Positions 25,872 to 34,862 of a DNA stretch of 64,000 nucleotides are shown here, piece by piece. This DNA comes from Veillonella parvula (lineage in GTDB: Bacteria; Bacillota; Negativicutes; Veillonellales; Veillonellaceae): contig NZ_CP138632.1 of the NCBI RefSeq assembly GCF_036456085.1, positions 1,469,001-1,533,000 on the forward strand, given 5' to 3'. Numbering within the stretch: position 1 is the first letter of the stretch; each line of letters begins with the position of its first letter. The notes below the pieces were generated by a model. The model made no database searches. It was not told where the DNA came from and was given only the letters and a program-made list of their open reading frames with translations. Both the position numbers and the translations under genes were made by a program.

Positions 25872-26756
25872 AATGACCTCCTCATAACTACCTATTAATA
25901 AGAAACCTGTTAGACTATCTCATTTCAAAAACTTATAAAAATTTTTGATAACCTAATCATTTTTCTTTCAAGAAAAACCCCATACTTATGCGATTTTTCT
26001 TATTTCTTTACCTATAATTATAGAGAGCATTTCAGGTCATGTCTAAACCCTATTATGCATAATTAATTTTGATTAATCTAATTGATAATTTATTTCACTT
26101 AGCATTTTTAAGGTAAAAAGAGGAGTCAAAAAATTACCTATATGAATAATTTTTACAAGAAGTTAAGGATTTTACGAAAGTAGTTCGGTTCCGAAATTTT
26201 TCTATGTTTTTATTTCCTTTGGTATCTATAGAATTCGCATAAACACTAGCTTTTTAATTATTGCTAACCATTCCTAATAATTAATATCCATTAAATTCCT
26301 ACTAAATCTACCTCGAATTTAATCATCGAAAATTATCGTATTTCTCCGTTCATAACAAGCATTTATTTCTGTGATAATAATTATCATAAGTTTTTTTAGT
26401 GATTTATCGCACATCATCTAAAATCGATAAAATCACCCTCATCTATGCGCATACGGCAATCTTCGATATAGTTAGATTTTATTCATTAGCAGAATTCATT
26501 AAGTTTCAGTCTTTCACCATTTTTAAGGCTTTCAAAAATGAAGAAAAGTCTTGTAAACTCGCATGTACATTCATCTTTTGCTCATTACTATTGTATAAGG
26601 TATGATAATAGATAAATAAGTTATATAATATTATATATATAGTCACCTTATATGGTGTTGTGGCTTTCAAAAAAAGAAAGTTTATATATATATAATGACT
26701 ATAATTAATGTAGTTGGAGAGCTATATTTTTAAATCATACATAAGGAGAACAGAGA
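25872..26756. other. 885-bp AT-rich intergenic region between sdhA and the response regulator
   Basis: The two flanking genes diverge. The DNA is strongly AT-rich. It contains an exact Fur-type box at 26372-26386, an imperfect stem-loop at 26399-26436, and a short plus-strand frame (26399-26605) with no ribosome site or recognisable product. Room exists for one or more small RNAs. Confidence 0.6.
26372..26386. promoter_or_regulatory. Fur-type operator
   Basis: TGATAATAATTATCA is a perfect 7-1-7 palindrome and matches the Bacillus Fur consensus TGATAATnATTATCA at every defined position. It lies 501 bp upstream of sdhA and 371 bp upstream of the response regulator gene. Confidence 0.7.
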
Positions 26757-27431
26757 ATGAAAATTTTACTTGTAGAAGACGAAGAAATGCTGAATGGTAT
26801 CACGGCTAAATATTTACGTGCAGAAAATATGACAGTTGATACATGCTTCAATGGGCAACAAGCGATCGATTACGTTAACACATCTAGCTATGACGTTATC
26901 GTAATGGATATTATGATGCCAATCCTCGATGGTATCAGTGCTCTTGCACAAATGCGTAACGACGGTAATACAACACCTGTATTGCTTTTAACAGCAAAGG
27001 ATTCCTTACAAGATAAAGTTACAGGCCTTAACACTGGTGCAGATGATTATCTTGTAAAGCCTTTCGATCTTGAAGAGTTAACCGCTCGTATTTATGCATT
27101 GGCTCGTCGTAATGCGCGTCATGCACAAAACGATATCCATGTAGGTCCACTTACCATCAATGTTCCTCAACGTACTGTTAAACGCGACGGCGAAACAATT
27201 ACATTGACTGCAAAAGAATTCGACCTATTATTCTATTTAGCAAGTAACGAAAATATCGTATTATCTCGTCAACAAATCCTTGACCATGTTTGGGAATACG
27301 ATTATGAAAGCTACTCTAACCTTATCGACGTATACATTAAAGATTTGCGCAAGAAAATTGATACTGATGAGAATGTAAAACTCATTCAAACGGTTCGTGG
27401 AGTAGGGTATGTCCTCAAAACAGAAAACTAA
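26757..27431 (+). CDS. OmpR/PhoB-family response regulator
   Basis: A 224-residue regulator: a receiver domain (residues 1-115) with acidic pocket E7/D8, phosphoacceptor D51 in VMDIMMP, and the conserved Lys in YLVKPF; then a winged-helix DNA-binding domain (about 128-222) with LTAKEFDLLFYLA and RGVGYVL. The ATG at 26757 follows AAGGAG. It overlaps the histidine kinase gene by 23 bp and is co-expressed. The overall type is like CutR/ArlR of Firmicutes; the signal is unknown. The promoter region upstream carries a TATATATA-rich stretch. Confidence 0.95.
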   Translation: MKILLVEDEEMLNGITAKYLRAENMTVDTCFNGQQAIDYVNTSSYDVIVMDIMMPILDGISALAQMRNDGNTTPVLLLTAKDSLQDKVTGLNTGADDYLVKPFDLEELTARIYALARRNARHAQNDIHVGPLTINVPQRTVKRDGETITLTAKEFDLLFYLASNENIVLSRQQILDHVWEYDYESYSNLIDVYIKDLRKKIDTDENVKLIQTVRGVGYVLKTEN

Positions 27432-28824
27432 TGATCCTCACCGAGATCTAGATACCATGTCTGGGGCAGCCACCGATTTATTTAATCGGCTGCCCCTAAC
27501 CTTTAAAATTATGTCTTGGTATACCATCTTTTTGCTTATCATTTTGATGGTTGCATCCGCATGGATTTACGCATATACACATGAATCCGATAACAAAGAA
27601 GTGCGCGAACGCTTACAACAACAAGCGATGATTATGGCTACGGATATCCGCAAGTTTAAACCGTACCAAGATAATACATTCTTCTTTGTATCAACTCAAG
27701 ATGGCTATATTATTAAAGGCGCCTTGCCAGATGGGTTTCCAAACCAAACAATCCTTTCCTTAGGCCAAGTTGGTGAAATTGCTGCTGGTGATGATACCTT
27801 CTACTACTACGATACTCCGGTCAACGAACCGAACTATCGTGGTATTTTGCGTGCTGTTACAAAAGTAAAAACAGCCTCTAAAAAGACGGAAAACCTTTTA
27901 TACAGCTTACTGTTAGGGAATATCATTTTCTTACTAATTTCCTCCCTAGGCGGTTATCTTTTCATCAAAAAAGGACTTAAACCGGTCCGAACTTTGACGA
28001 AAACAGCTAAAGTCATCGGTAAGAACAACGACTTGAGCCGTCGTATCGACATTCCGGCTCGCACAGCGAGAGATGAAATCTACGAACTAACTACAACATT
28101 TAACCGTATGATTTCAGGTCTTGAGGATTCTTCCAATCGTGAAAGACAGTTTAGTTCTGACGTATCTCACGAGCTACATACACCAATTGCCGTTATTAAA
28201 GCAGAAAGTGAATTTGCTCTAAAATACGGTCGTACAGAAGCAGATCTACGGGAAGGTTTAACACATATCTTAGAGCAAGCTAAGTTCATGACTAACCTCG
28301 TAAGCCAACTGCTTGATGTAGCCCGCCTTGAAAATGCACAAGGTCTAAGCTTTGCACCTGTCAATGTATCATTGATGTTATCCAATATGGTCCACGACTA
28401 TACAAGACTCTGTACAGAAAATACAGATAAACAGATTACGATTACATCTCATATTGAGCCTAATTTACATATGAATGCTCACGAAGTATCATTACGTCGA
28501 GCTATCACAAACCTAGTGGACAATGCCATTAAGTTTACAAACTCTACTATTGATATTTCGGCTAAACTAGTAGGCAGGGACTTAGTCATTACCGTAACAG
28601 ATAATGGTATTGGCATCGAACCTGAAGCTCTGGATCATATTTGGGATCGGATGTATCAGACGGAACAATCGCGAAATAAAAAGTCTAATCACGGCATCGG
28701 CCTAGGCCTATACTTTGTAAATAAAGTTATTAACTTACACCATGGTACAGTAACGGCCACGAGTGAACCACAAGTAAAAACTACATTTACCGTGCGATTG
28801 CCGTACAATACAAGGGAAGAATAA
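27409..28824 (+). CDS. Sensor histidine kinase
   Basis: A 471-residue kinase with transmembrane helices at about 34-56 and 163-187, an extracytoplasmic sensor of about 105 residues, a HAMP domain, the HisKA box FSSDVSHELHTPIAVIK (about residues 244-260), and a catalytic ATPase domain with NLVDNAIKF, TDNGIGI and GIGLGLYFV. The ATG at 27409 has a GGAG site within the regulator gene; the next ATG at 27457 is an alternative. It phosphorylates the regulator just upstream. The ArlS/CusS-like type leaves the stimulus open. Confidence 0.95.
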   Translation: MSSKQKTNDPHRDLDTMSGAATDLFNRLPLTFKIMSWYTIFLLIILMVASAWIYAYTHESDNKEVRERLQQQAMIMATDIRKFKPYQDNTFFFVSTQDGYIIKGALPDGFPNQTILSLGQVGEIAAGDDTFYYYDTPVNEPNYRGILRAVTKVKTASKKTENLLYSLLLGNIIFLLISSLGGYLFIKKGLKPVRTLTKTAKVIGKNNDLSRRIDIPARTARDEIYELTTTFNRMISGLEDSSNRERQFSSDVSHELHTPIAVIKAESEFALKYGRTEADLREGLTHILEQAKFMTNLVSQLLDVARLENAQGLSFAPVNVSLMLSNMVHDYTRLCTENTDKQITITSHIEPNLHMNAHEVSLRRAITNLVDNAIKFTNSTIDISAKLVGRDLVITVTDNGIGIEPEALDHIWDRMYQTEQSRNKKSNHGIGLGLYFVNKVINLHHGTVTATSEPQVKTTFTVRLPYNTREE

Positions 28825-28827
28825 CAT

Positions 28828-28857
28828 AAAAGGGACTGACCAATGGTAGTCCCTTTT
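28828..28857 (+). terminator. Intrinsic terminator of the two-component operon
   Basis: A perfect 10-bp stem (AAAAGGGACT with AGTCCCTTTT) and a 10-nt loop, 4 bp past the kinase stop codon. Confidence 0.85.
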
Positions 28858-28910
28858 CTATATCCATTTTAATTCAAAAAGCCCATAATGTAGAATTAAT
28901 TAAACCATAA

Positions 28911-28949
28911 AAAACTAGCATATAGAAGCTCCTTCTATATGCTAGTTTT
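28911..28949 (-). terminator. Intrinsic terminator of the DUF445 operon
   Basis: A stem of 18 bp (AAAACTAGCATATAGAAG and its complement) with a short loop, 43 bp past the stop codon at 28992. The flanking A and T runs make it potentially bidirectional. Confidence 0.8.
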
Positions 28950-28991
28950 TGTGTATTTAATTTTAAAGCAACTTATTATAGATAATTAACT

Positions 28992-30305
28992 TTAGCCTAC
29001 AAATTGTTGCCAAAACGGCATATATACATATTCTAGGAAGGTCCATACAAGCAGACCCGCTACAGCACCAACGATAGCACCATTAATGCGGATCCAGCTG
29101 AGATCGTCCTCCACCTTAGATTCAATAAAGTAAATAAATTTATCTGTACTGAGGCCACCTAATACTTGACGTATGATAGTTTCAATAAGGTCATACCCTT
29201 GTTCAAGTACATAGTCGCCAATATCGTGTAAGGTTTTTTCAATACGATTTCTAAGATCTTCTGATTGACCGTAAACATTCCATAACTCAAGAGCAATATT
29301 AACTAAAACCTGAGCCGGAGTTTCTCCATTTTCATCCCCTACAAGCAATAGTTCTTCTATATAAGGACATAAATGGTTTTCGATAACAGATTCCCAGTCT
29401 TGTTCGCGAATCCAGCGTTCCCACGCTTCGTTAAGAGCATCGCAGACTTCATGGTTCTCTTCAATATTACGAATTGGTTCTACCCATTGTCGCAACCAAG
29501 CTGTTCGTTCGGGGCTATTGGGCCGTTTCCAGCTTTCCAGCATCGCATAGGCCTCTTGGACAATAGCCTCTGCCATTTCTTGATAGTTTACTACATCGGT
29601 AGCTTCGGACATAGAAATAAGGAAATCAGACCAGAACCCTTTTCGCTTTTTCTTATGTGCCTCTTCTGCTACGACAGCGGTAAGCCAGGTAACCATAGCT
29701 GGATGATTAATCCGTTCTTGAATCACGTTTAAAACTTGTACGACCATGCTTTCATAGCGATTATGCTCACATAAATCGAGTAATACGTGTTTCAAAACGG
29801 GCACGAGAGAATGTTGTTGAAGCAATCCACGAATGCGTTTTGCCCCCCATTGTGCCCATTCTTCATTAGTTTGAGATTTCCATAAAAGGTGTAGTCCTTG
29901 ATGAATCACAAGGCGTGCTGCTCGTTGCCCCTCAGGAGACAACAAGAACTTCTCAAACAATGGCACAAATTGCACATTTTTTAATAATACTTTACAACGC
30001 TCCTTGGTAAGCATCTTCGTCTCTACAAGTTTAATAACGCCATTAATGAGGCGATCTTTATTTCTAGGAATTAGCGCTGTATGATATGGGAAACCTAGTG
30101 GCTTACGGAATAATGCTGTTACAGCGAACCAGTCGGCCACACTGCCGATGAGGGCAGATTGAACAGCCCAGTACAACGGTTGATACCAACTTTCATAGCC
30201 AAAGAAAAATTGTCCTACAAAAGCAAAACAATACAATACGGCAGTCAAGCCTAAAATGCCATTAGCACGCTGTTTCAAGGTAAGGGATTTCAAATAACTA
30301 ATCAT
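28992..30305 (-). CDS. DUF445 family membrane protein (second copy)
   Basis: A 437-residue protein with N-terminal hydrophobic segments (about 12-32 and 40-60), the family motif GSVADWFAVTALFRKPLGFP (about 53-72) and NKDRLINGVI, a long, mostly helical soluble region, and one C-terminal membrane helix preceded by IRINGAIVGAVAG. This is the DUF445/YheB layout. Its ATG overlaps the stop of the upstream DUF445 gene by 4 bp. The two proteins share motifs and topology and are paralogues. The biochemical role is unknown; YheB of Bacillus localises to spore or cell envelope. Confidence 0.9.
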   Translation of the reverse strand: MISYLKSLTLKQRANGILGLTAVLYCFAFVGQFFFGYESWYQPLYWAVQSALIGSVADWFAVTALFRKPLGFPYHTALIPRNKDRLINGVIKLVETKMLTKERCKVLLKNVQFVPLFEKFLLSPEGQRAARLVIHQGLHLLWKSQTNEEWAQWGAKRIRGLLQQHSLVPVLKHVLLDLCEHNRYESMVVQVLNVIQERINHPAMVTWLTAVVAEEAHKKKRKGFWSDFLISMSEATDVVNYQEMAEAIVQEAYAMLESWKRPNSPERTAWLRQWVEPIRNIEENHEVCDALNEAWERWIREQDWESVIENHLCPYIEELLLVGDENGETPAQVLVNIALELWNVYGQSEDLRNRIEKTLHDIGDYVLEQGYDLIETIIRQVLGGLSTDKFIYFIESKVEDDLSWIRINGAIVGAVAGLLVWTFLEYVYMPFWQQFVG

Positions 30306-31540
30306 TTGAGCACCCCCTCTACAATGATGGTCAAACCGTATAAGGTGCCCCCAAGGACAGCCCCTATAAGGGAACCATTAATACGCACCATTTGAAGGTC
30401 ATAGTACATTTTGCCACGAACAATTTGAGTGATTTCATCAGGCGAATAGCGAGATAATTCCTGACCTACCACACTGTCGATGAGGGGGTTCAATTTCTGC
30501 AACCACGGAATACTACGCAACAAGAAGAACCGCTCAAACGGCGCCTGCTTGTCTGGATTCAACAAAATTTCGGTGCCGAGCACATTAAAGCGATCCATAA
30601 CGATGTCCATGAGGCGTTTCCAATCCAATGTATCCCCATCGATAAGTTTGCCTTCCCATTCTTCAAGAACCATTCTAATCCACTGATTTTTATGTTCTTC
30701 GATGAAAGCTTGCCACTCTGTATTAGTTTCCAAATTATTGAAAAAGCGAATGGCTTGGCCCCATACATAGCGCCCCAATGCAGAGTCAATAGATTCATTT
30801 TCCTTCAAGAATTGAACGGCTTTTTTCTGTACCGTTTCTACCAATCGTTCTGGTGAAAGTCCATCTCCGCCAAAGGCGATGGCCAATTCACGAAAGAAAG
30901 AATCCTTTGTATAAGTTTTCATAATGTCTAGCATGACGCGATACAAATAGGGATATACCTGATTTGATGCGATAACACGCTGACATGTGCGGTTAAAATA
31001 AAGCCAAAACACGCTTGCTGTGTGACGTTCTAGCATACAACGGCCAAAGAGAATAACGAGGGGTGTTGCTTTCCAGTTTGTAACCCCCTTATAAATAGCC
31101 TTATTAATCTCTTGGCGCATCGGTTCAATATCCATATGAGATAAAACTTGATTGCCCACACCGTACAAGAGATTTCGAATTTGAACTTGTCCCACATCGC
31201 TCATGCCGTATTCAACGATACGGACCATAACGCGTTCTTTTTTGATAGCATAATACATCTGTGGCACGCGCAATAGCTCTTCGCTGAGCATAGTGCGGCC
31301 TATCTGAATTAATCGTTCCTTACTGCGCGGCAAGATTGCCGTTTTGAAAGGAATGCCTAAAGGCTTCGTAAAGAGAGCCGTTACTGCATACCAGTCCGCG
31401 AGGCCACCTATCATAGCTGCCCCAGAGATATGCATGATAAAGGCCCAAAATGTATCATGTCGCTGCGGATATGAAATTAAAAATATAATAGCCATGACAA
31501 CCAACAGGGTGGTTGCCACTGGTTTGGTTTTCATCATCAC
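30302..31540 (-). CDS. DUF445 family membrane protein (first copy)
   Basis: A 412-residue paralogue of the following gene: N-terminal hydrophobic segments at about 8-25 and 32-50, motif GGLADWYAVTALFTKPLGIP (about 40-59), SKERLIQIG, helical core, and a C-terminal membrane helix after MVRINGSLIGAVLGG. It starts the two-gene operon. Retention of both copies next to each other, with different soluble regions, suggests they form a hetero-oligomer (inference). Confidence 0.9.
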   Translation of the reverse strand: MMMKTKPVATTLLVVMAIIFLISYPQRHDTFWAFIMHISGAAMIGGLADWYAVTALFTKPLGIPFKTAILPRSKERLIQIGRTMLSEELLRVPQMYYAIKKERVMVRIVEYGMSDVGQVQIRNLLYGVGNQVLSHMDIEPMRQEINKAIYKGVTNWKATPLVILFGRCMLERHTASVFWLYFNRTCQRVIASNQVYPYLYRVMLDIMKTYTKDSFFRELAIAFGGDGLSPERLVETVQKKAVQFLKENESIDSALGRYVWGQAIRFFNNLETNTEWQAFIEEHKNQWIRMVLEEWEGKLIDGDTLDWKRLMDIVMDRFNVLGTEILLNPDKQAPFERFFLLRSIPWLQKLNPLIDSVVGQELSRYSPDEITQIVRGKMYYDLQMVRINGSLIGAVLGGTLYGLTIIVEGVLK

Positions 31541-31633
31541 TTGATCCTAACTTACTCAATTACGCATATAGACTATTCCTATATAACGTAGTGACCTCGA
31601 GGTCTACGGACTTTCACAAATTATATCTACAAT

Positions 31634-32335
31634 CTAAAAAGTAGCCTCATCGCCATCTTTTTGAGGTTCCCAAATCGGCACCTCCCCAAAGAGAGCTTTA
31701 AAGTATACAGACGGTGTCCATAATGGACCATTCAAATGCATTGGAATAAAGGCTTTATTCACCTGTACACGGCGCAAAAATTCAATACTGCCCCACTCCA
31801 TAGCGTCTTCCAAACGATTATCTACAGGGAACATCGCTACATCTACGGCCAAACCGTCTAATTCCTTGAACTCACGCCAAGCCATACGCTTTGCATCCGC
31901 ATTGTTTTCTGGCGTATCACCAAGCCAATGCCACCAATTAAGGTCTCCTGCATGGAAAATAGAGTCAGAGTCGATATTCGCCGTATTTGTCTTTATGTAA
32001 AAAGAGCCACCTTCATCGGTGCTGCCATACATATGGATGCCTACATCATCTAATAGTGCATCTTGGCCAGGGCGCATGGTAATACATTTTTTTACCTTGC
32101 CCTCTAACGGCACATCTTGATGACAAATATAGCGCGTTTGAGGCCCATCAAATTCCGTAATGGATGGGTTAAAGTGATCTCCATGAGTGTGACTTACGAA
32201 GAACCAAAGTTCACGACCTCGTTTAGCCAACTGCCAAACAATATTATTAGGATCCTTATAATAATCAAACACATAGCAACGCTTACCATCCTCTACAAGG
32301 AATCCACTATGCGCTAAAAAAGTAACATGTAACAT
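31634..32335 (-). CDS. Metallo-beta-lactamase-fold hydrolase
   Basis: A protein of 233 residues with the zinc motif SHTHGDHFNPS (about residues 46-56), a second histidine in IFHAGDLNWW (about 126-135), and a final HLNG element. It is compact and lacks accessory domains, resembling the UPF0173/YcjG-like MBL proteins. A TTG at 32344 opens the frame, but a GAGGT site lies 11 nt upstream of the ATG at 32335, which I prefer. The substrate is unknown. It stands between the DUF445 genes and HxlR without an obvious operon partner. Confidence 0.85.
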   Translation of the reverse strand: MLHVTFLAHSGFLVEDGKRCYVFDYYKDPNNIVWQLAKRGRELWFFVSHTHGDHFNPSITEFDGPQTRYICHQDVPLEGKVKKCITMRPGQDALLDDVGIHMYGSTDEGGSFYIKTNTANIDSDSIFHAGDLNWWHWLGDTPENNADAKRMAWREFKELDGLAVDVAMFPVDNRLEDAMEWGSIEFLRRVQVNKAFIPMHLNGPLWTPSVYFKALFGEVPIWEPQKDGDEATF

Positions 32336-32509
32336 TATTATCAATACCTCTGATTTATTGAGAATTTATATCATTCGTATTTTTTATTATACCATATTTT
32401 TCTAAATACATGGCATAAACAAATGGCTATTCATGACACATATAAAGGACTTTTTTAAAGTCTTATCAAATATATAGTGCCCCATATGTATCATAATAAG
32501 GGCAGAAAT

Positions 32510-32541
32510 GCCGCTGGCATTTCTTAGATGCGGCCAGCGGC
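32510..32541 (-). terminator. Terminator hairpin overlapping the end of the HxlR gene
   Basis: GCCGCTGGC and GCCAGCGGC form a perfect 9-bp stem. The first half (minus strand) encodes the last residues of the regulator, including the Lys-Ala-Ala-Gly stretch, so coding and termination share the same bases. Confidence 0.6.
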
Positions 32542-32880
32542 TTTCATATAGTCGATATATTGGTTACCCCAGTTTTCAAGGGAAGCTAATACAGTTTTAA
32601 AACCAGCTCCCACTTCGGTAAGGCTATATTCAACCTTTGGTGGAATGGTTCCATATACTTCACGATGTACAAGGCCGTCATCTTCCATTTGGCGCAACGC
32701 TCTTGTAAGTGTAGCTTGTGTAATTGGATGTAATCTCCGCTCTAGTTCACGGAAGCGCACAGGACCTTCAGATAATTCATGCATAATCAACAAAGACCAT
32801 TTACCAGCCAATAACTTTTGGCTCGTTGCAAAAGGACACCGCCCCACTAAATCATGAACATTTACAAGTTGCTCTGCCAT
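32524..32880 (-). CDS. HxlR-family transcriptional regulator
   Basis: A 118-residue winged-helix regulator. The N-terminal CPFATSQKLLAGKWSLLIMHEL, with a single conserved Cys, is typical of HxlR proteins that sense electrophiles or redox changes (HypR, YodB types). The wing follows with FRELERRLHPITQATLTRAL. Two ATGs are possible; AAGGAG at 8-nt spacing favours that at 32880. It diverges from the dioxygenase gene at 33321 and likely controls it. Confidence 0.9.
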   Translation of the reverse strand: MAEQLVNVHDLVGRCPFATSQKLLAGKWSLLIMHELSEGPVRFRELERRLHPITQATLTRALRQMEDDGLVHREVYGTIPPKVEYSLTEVGAGFKTVLASLENWGNQYIDYMKAAGRI

Positions 32881-32886
32881 TGTCAT

Positions 32887-33320
32887 TCTCCTTATATATC
32901 TAGCTTAAGTAGCTTGTTATAACAAAATTAACATCTATAACTAAGCTACTCTTTATAGCTACACTACAATTTCTATTTCGGTATTAGAAATATTTCCACT
33001 TAATGTAGTTCAAATCATATCACAATTTTTTAGAATTGCAAGTATTTTATAGTATCATTTTTTAGGGTACAATAATTTTTGAAAATATTTTAATCAGTAA
33101 ATATCACAATTCTATCATATTTGATAGTACCTATCTCAAATAATTCTACTATTCAAAATATTTGCACCAATATATAATAAACTCACTAACTAAATACAAT
33201 TATCGGTTGGTGAATCAATAACTATTAGATTTAATCATCAACATTTATAGCTAAACAATTGTATCAATTTTACAGCATTAAACAGATTACACATTATCAA
33301 TTGAAGGATTAGGTGATATT
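32887..33320. other. Divergent promoter region of HxlR regulator and dioxygenase
   Basis: 434 bp, AT-rich, no gene. Near the regulator (about 32900-32965) are related short elements AGCTTAAGTAGCT, TAAGCTACT and TAGCTACAC, which may be regulator sites. Nothing else stands out. Confidence 0.45.
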
Positions 33321-34115
33321 ATGAAACGCATGCCTACACTATTCGTCGGTCACGGCAGCCCTATGATGGCTTTAGAACATACAGAAACAACAAATACTTT
33401 CAAACGTATAGGACAAAATATAATCAACAACTATGGCAAACCAAAAGCCATACTCGCCATCTCTGCTCATTGGTATGCAGATGGCACCTATGTTCAAAGC
33501 ACAGAGAATCCAAAACAAATTTACGATATGTATGGATTTCCGCAAGAACTCTACGAAGTTGTATATCCTGCAAAAGGTGACAGCAATTTAACGAAAGAAG
33601 TACAAAAATTACTGGGTAACTCCGTTTCTATAAATGACACTTGGGGCATCGATCACGGCATGTGGACCGTATTAGTTCACATATTTCCTGATGCATCGAT
33701 TCCCGTTGTCCAACTATCTATCAATAAATACCTAAGCCCAAAAGAAGCCTATCAACTAGGAACAAAGCTTCAGTCATTACGCGATGAAGGCTATCTTATC
33801 ATGGGCAGTGGTAATATCGTTCATAATCTAAGACGCATAGAATGGGATAATCCATCCGGCACCTCTGCCACAATTGAGTTTGACCAATATATTTCTAAGG
33901 CCGTCTTAAAAAACGATATAGATGCTATTGTTAATTACACTCGACATCCTCAGGCTAGCTATGCTGCACCTACACCAGATCACTATCTGCCATTAATCTA
34001 TATTATGGGTGCTAGTGAAAGTACAAAACCGACTGTATTTAATCAAACCTATAGTTTGGGTTCCCTATCGATGACAGGATTTATCTTTGAGGATGAGCCT
34101 CAAAACATACTTTAA
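33321..34115 (+). CDS. DODA-type extradiol aromatic ring-opening dioxygenase (YgiD-like)
   Basis: A 264-residue protein of the LigB/DODA family. Metal-binding histidines are visible in FVGHGSPMMA (about residue 10), AISAHWYAD (about 48) and at GSGNIVHN (about 170), with WGIDHGMWTVL (about 109-119) containing the catalytic His. The related E. coli YgiD acts on L-DOPA as 4,5-dioxygenase; the physiological substrate in a strict anaerobe is uncertain. It diverges from the HxlR gene. A start at ATG 33321 has a GGTGAT site upstream. Confidence 0.9.
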   Translation: MKRMPTLFVGHGSPMMALEHTETTNTFKRIGQNIINNYGKPKAILAISAHWYADGTYVQSTENPKQIYDMYGFPQELYEVVYPAKGDSNLTKEVQKLLGNSVSINDTWGIDHGMWTVLVHIFPDASIPVVQLSINKYLSPKEAYQLGTKLQSLRDEGYLIMGSGNIVHNLRRIEWDNPSGTSATIEFDQYISKAVLKNDIDAIVNYTRHPQASYAAPTPDHYLPLIYIMGASESTKPTVFNQTYSLGSLSMTGFIFEDEPQNIL

Positions 34116-34230
34116 GCCCATAAAGATACAAAAATCTCCTAGGAAATTTTATTTCCTATTCACATAAAACCTTACATTACTATGTATAAACAAAAATAAA
34201 TAAATATATATGTATTTATTTATTTACACA

Positions 34231-34265
34231 AAAGAACCGCTAGTTACAAAAACTAGCGGTTCTTT
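34231..34265. terminator. Bidirectional terminator between dioxygenase and glutathione peroxidase
   Basis: A perfect 15-bp stem (AAAGAACCGCTAGTT with its complement) with a 5-nt loop. It serves the convergent genes on both sides. Confidence 0.85.
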
Positions 34266-34288
34266 TCTTTACCATACTAATGACTCTA

Positions 34289-34831
34289 CTAAATGAGTTT
34301 TTTAATGAAAGCTTCCATTTCCATCGGTTTTACAACAGGCTCGAAGCGCCCTACCACATTACCTTTACGATCTATAACAAACTTAGTGAAGTTCCACTTT
34401 ACCTCATCGTCCTTTAAATAATTAGGATCGATACCATTGAGATAATCTGTAAGCATTTCAGTTTTATCACTAGGTGGGAAGCCTTGGAATGGTTGTTCTC
34501 GTATCATGTATTTGAAAAGGTCTAATGCACTTTCATCGCGTACATCTGCTTTCCCCATAACGGTAAAAGTAACACCGTAATTCAATTTGCAGAAAGATTG
34601 GATTTCGTTATTAGAACCAGGTTCTTCCTCTCCAAATTGATTGGAAGGAACAGCAATAATTTCTAATCCTTGCTCTTTATATTGCTTATAAAGAGCCTCT
34701 AGACCCTCATATTGGTGAGTAAATCCACATTTGCTTGCCGTGTTAACAATGATAAGAACCTTACCTTCATAAGTTTGTAAGGATTGTAATTCACCAGACT
34801 TAGTAGGCAGGGAAAATTGATATACAGACAT
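34289..34831 (-). CDS. Glutathione peroxidase family thiol peroxidase
   Basis: A 180-residue peroxidase. The peroxidatic cysteine is C35 in NTASKCGFT (Cys rather than selenocysteine); the Gln of the tetrad is in PSNQFGEEEPG (about 70-80) and the Trp/Asn in WNFTKF (about 146-151). Bacterial homologues reduce peroxides with thioredoxin more often than glutathione. It fits with catalase and superoxide dismutase elsewhere in the window. The gene is alone; the unknown gene upstream ends 31 bp before its start. Confidence 0.95.
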   Translation of the reverse strand: MSVYQFSLPTKSGELQSLQTYEGKVLIIVNTASKCGFTHQYEGLEALYKQYKEQGLEIIAVPSNQFGEEEPGSNNEIQSFCKLNYGVTFTVMGKADVRDESALDLFKYMIREQPFQGFPPSDKTEMLTDYLNGIDPNYLKDDEVKWNFTKFVIDRKGNVVGRFEPVVKPMEMEAFIKKLI

Positions 34832-34862
34832 GGAATCTCCTAATTTAAATTAAAAATCTTTA

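Noticed and set aside
26399-26605. 68-residue plus-strand frame in the gap after sdhA
   Set aside because: No ribosome site, unusual start, Phe/Ile-rich random composition. The space is better considered for non-coding RNA.
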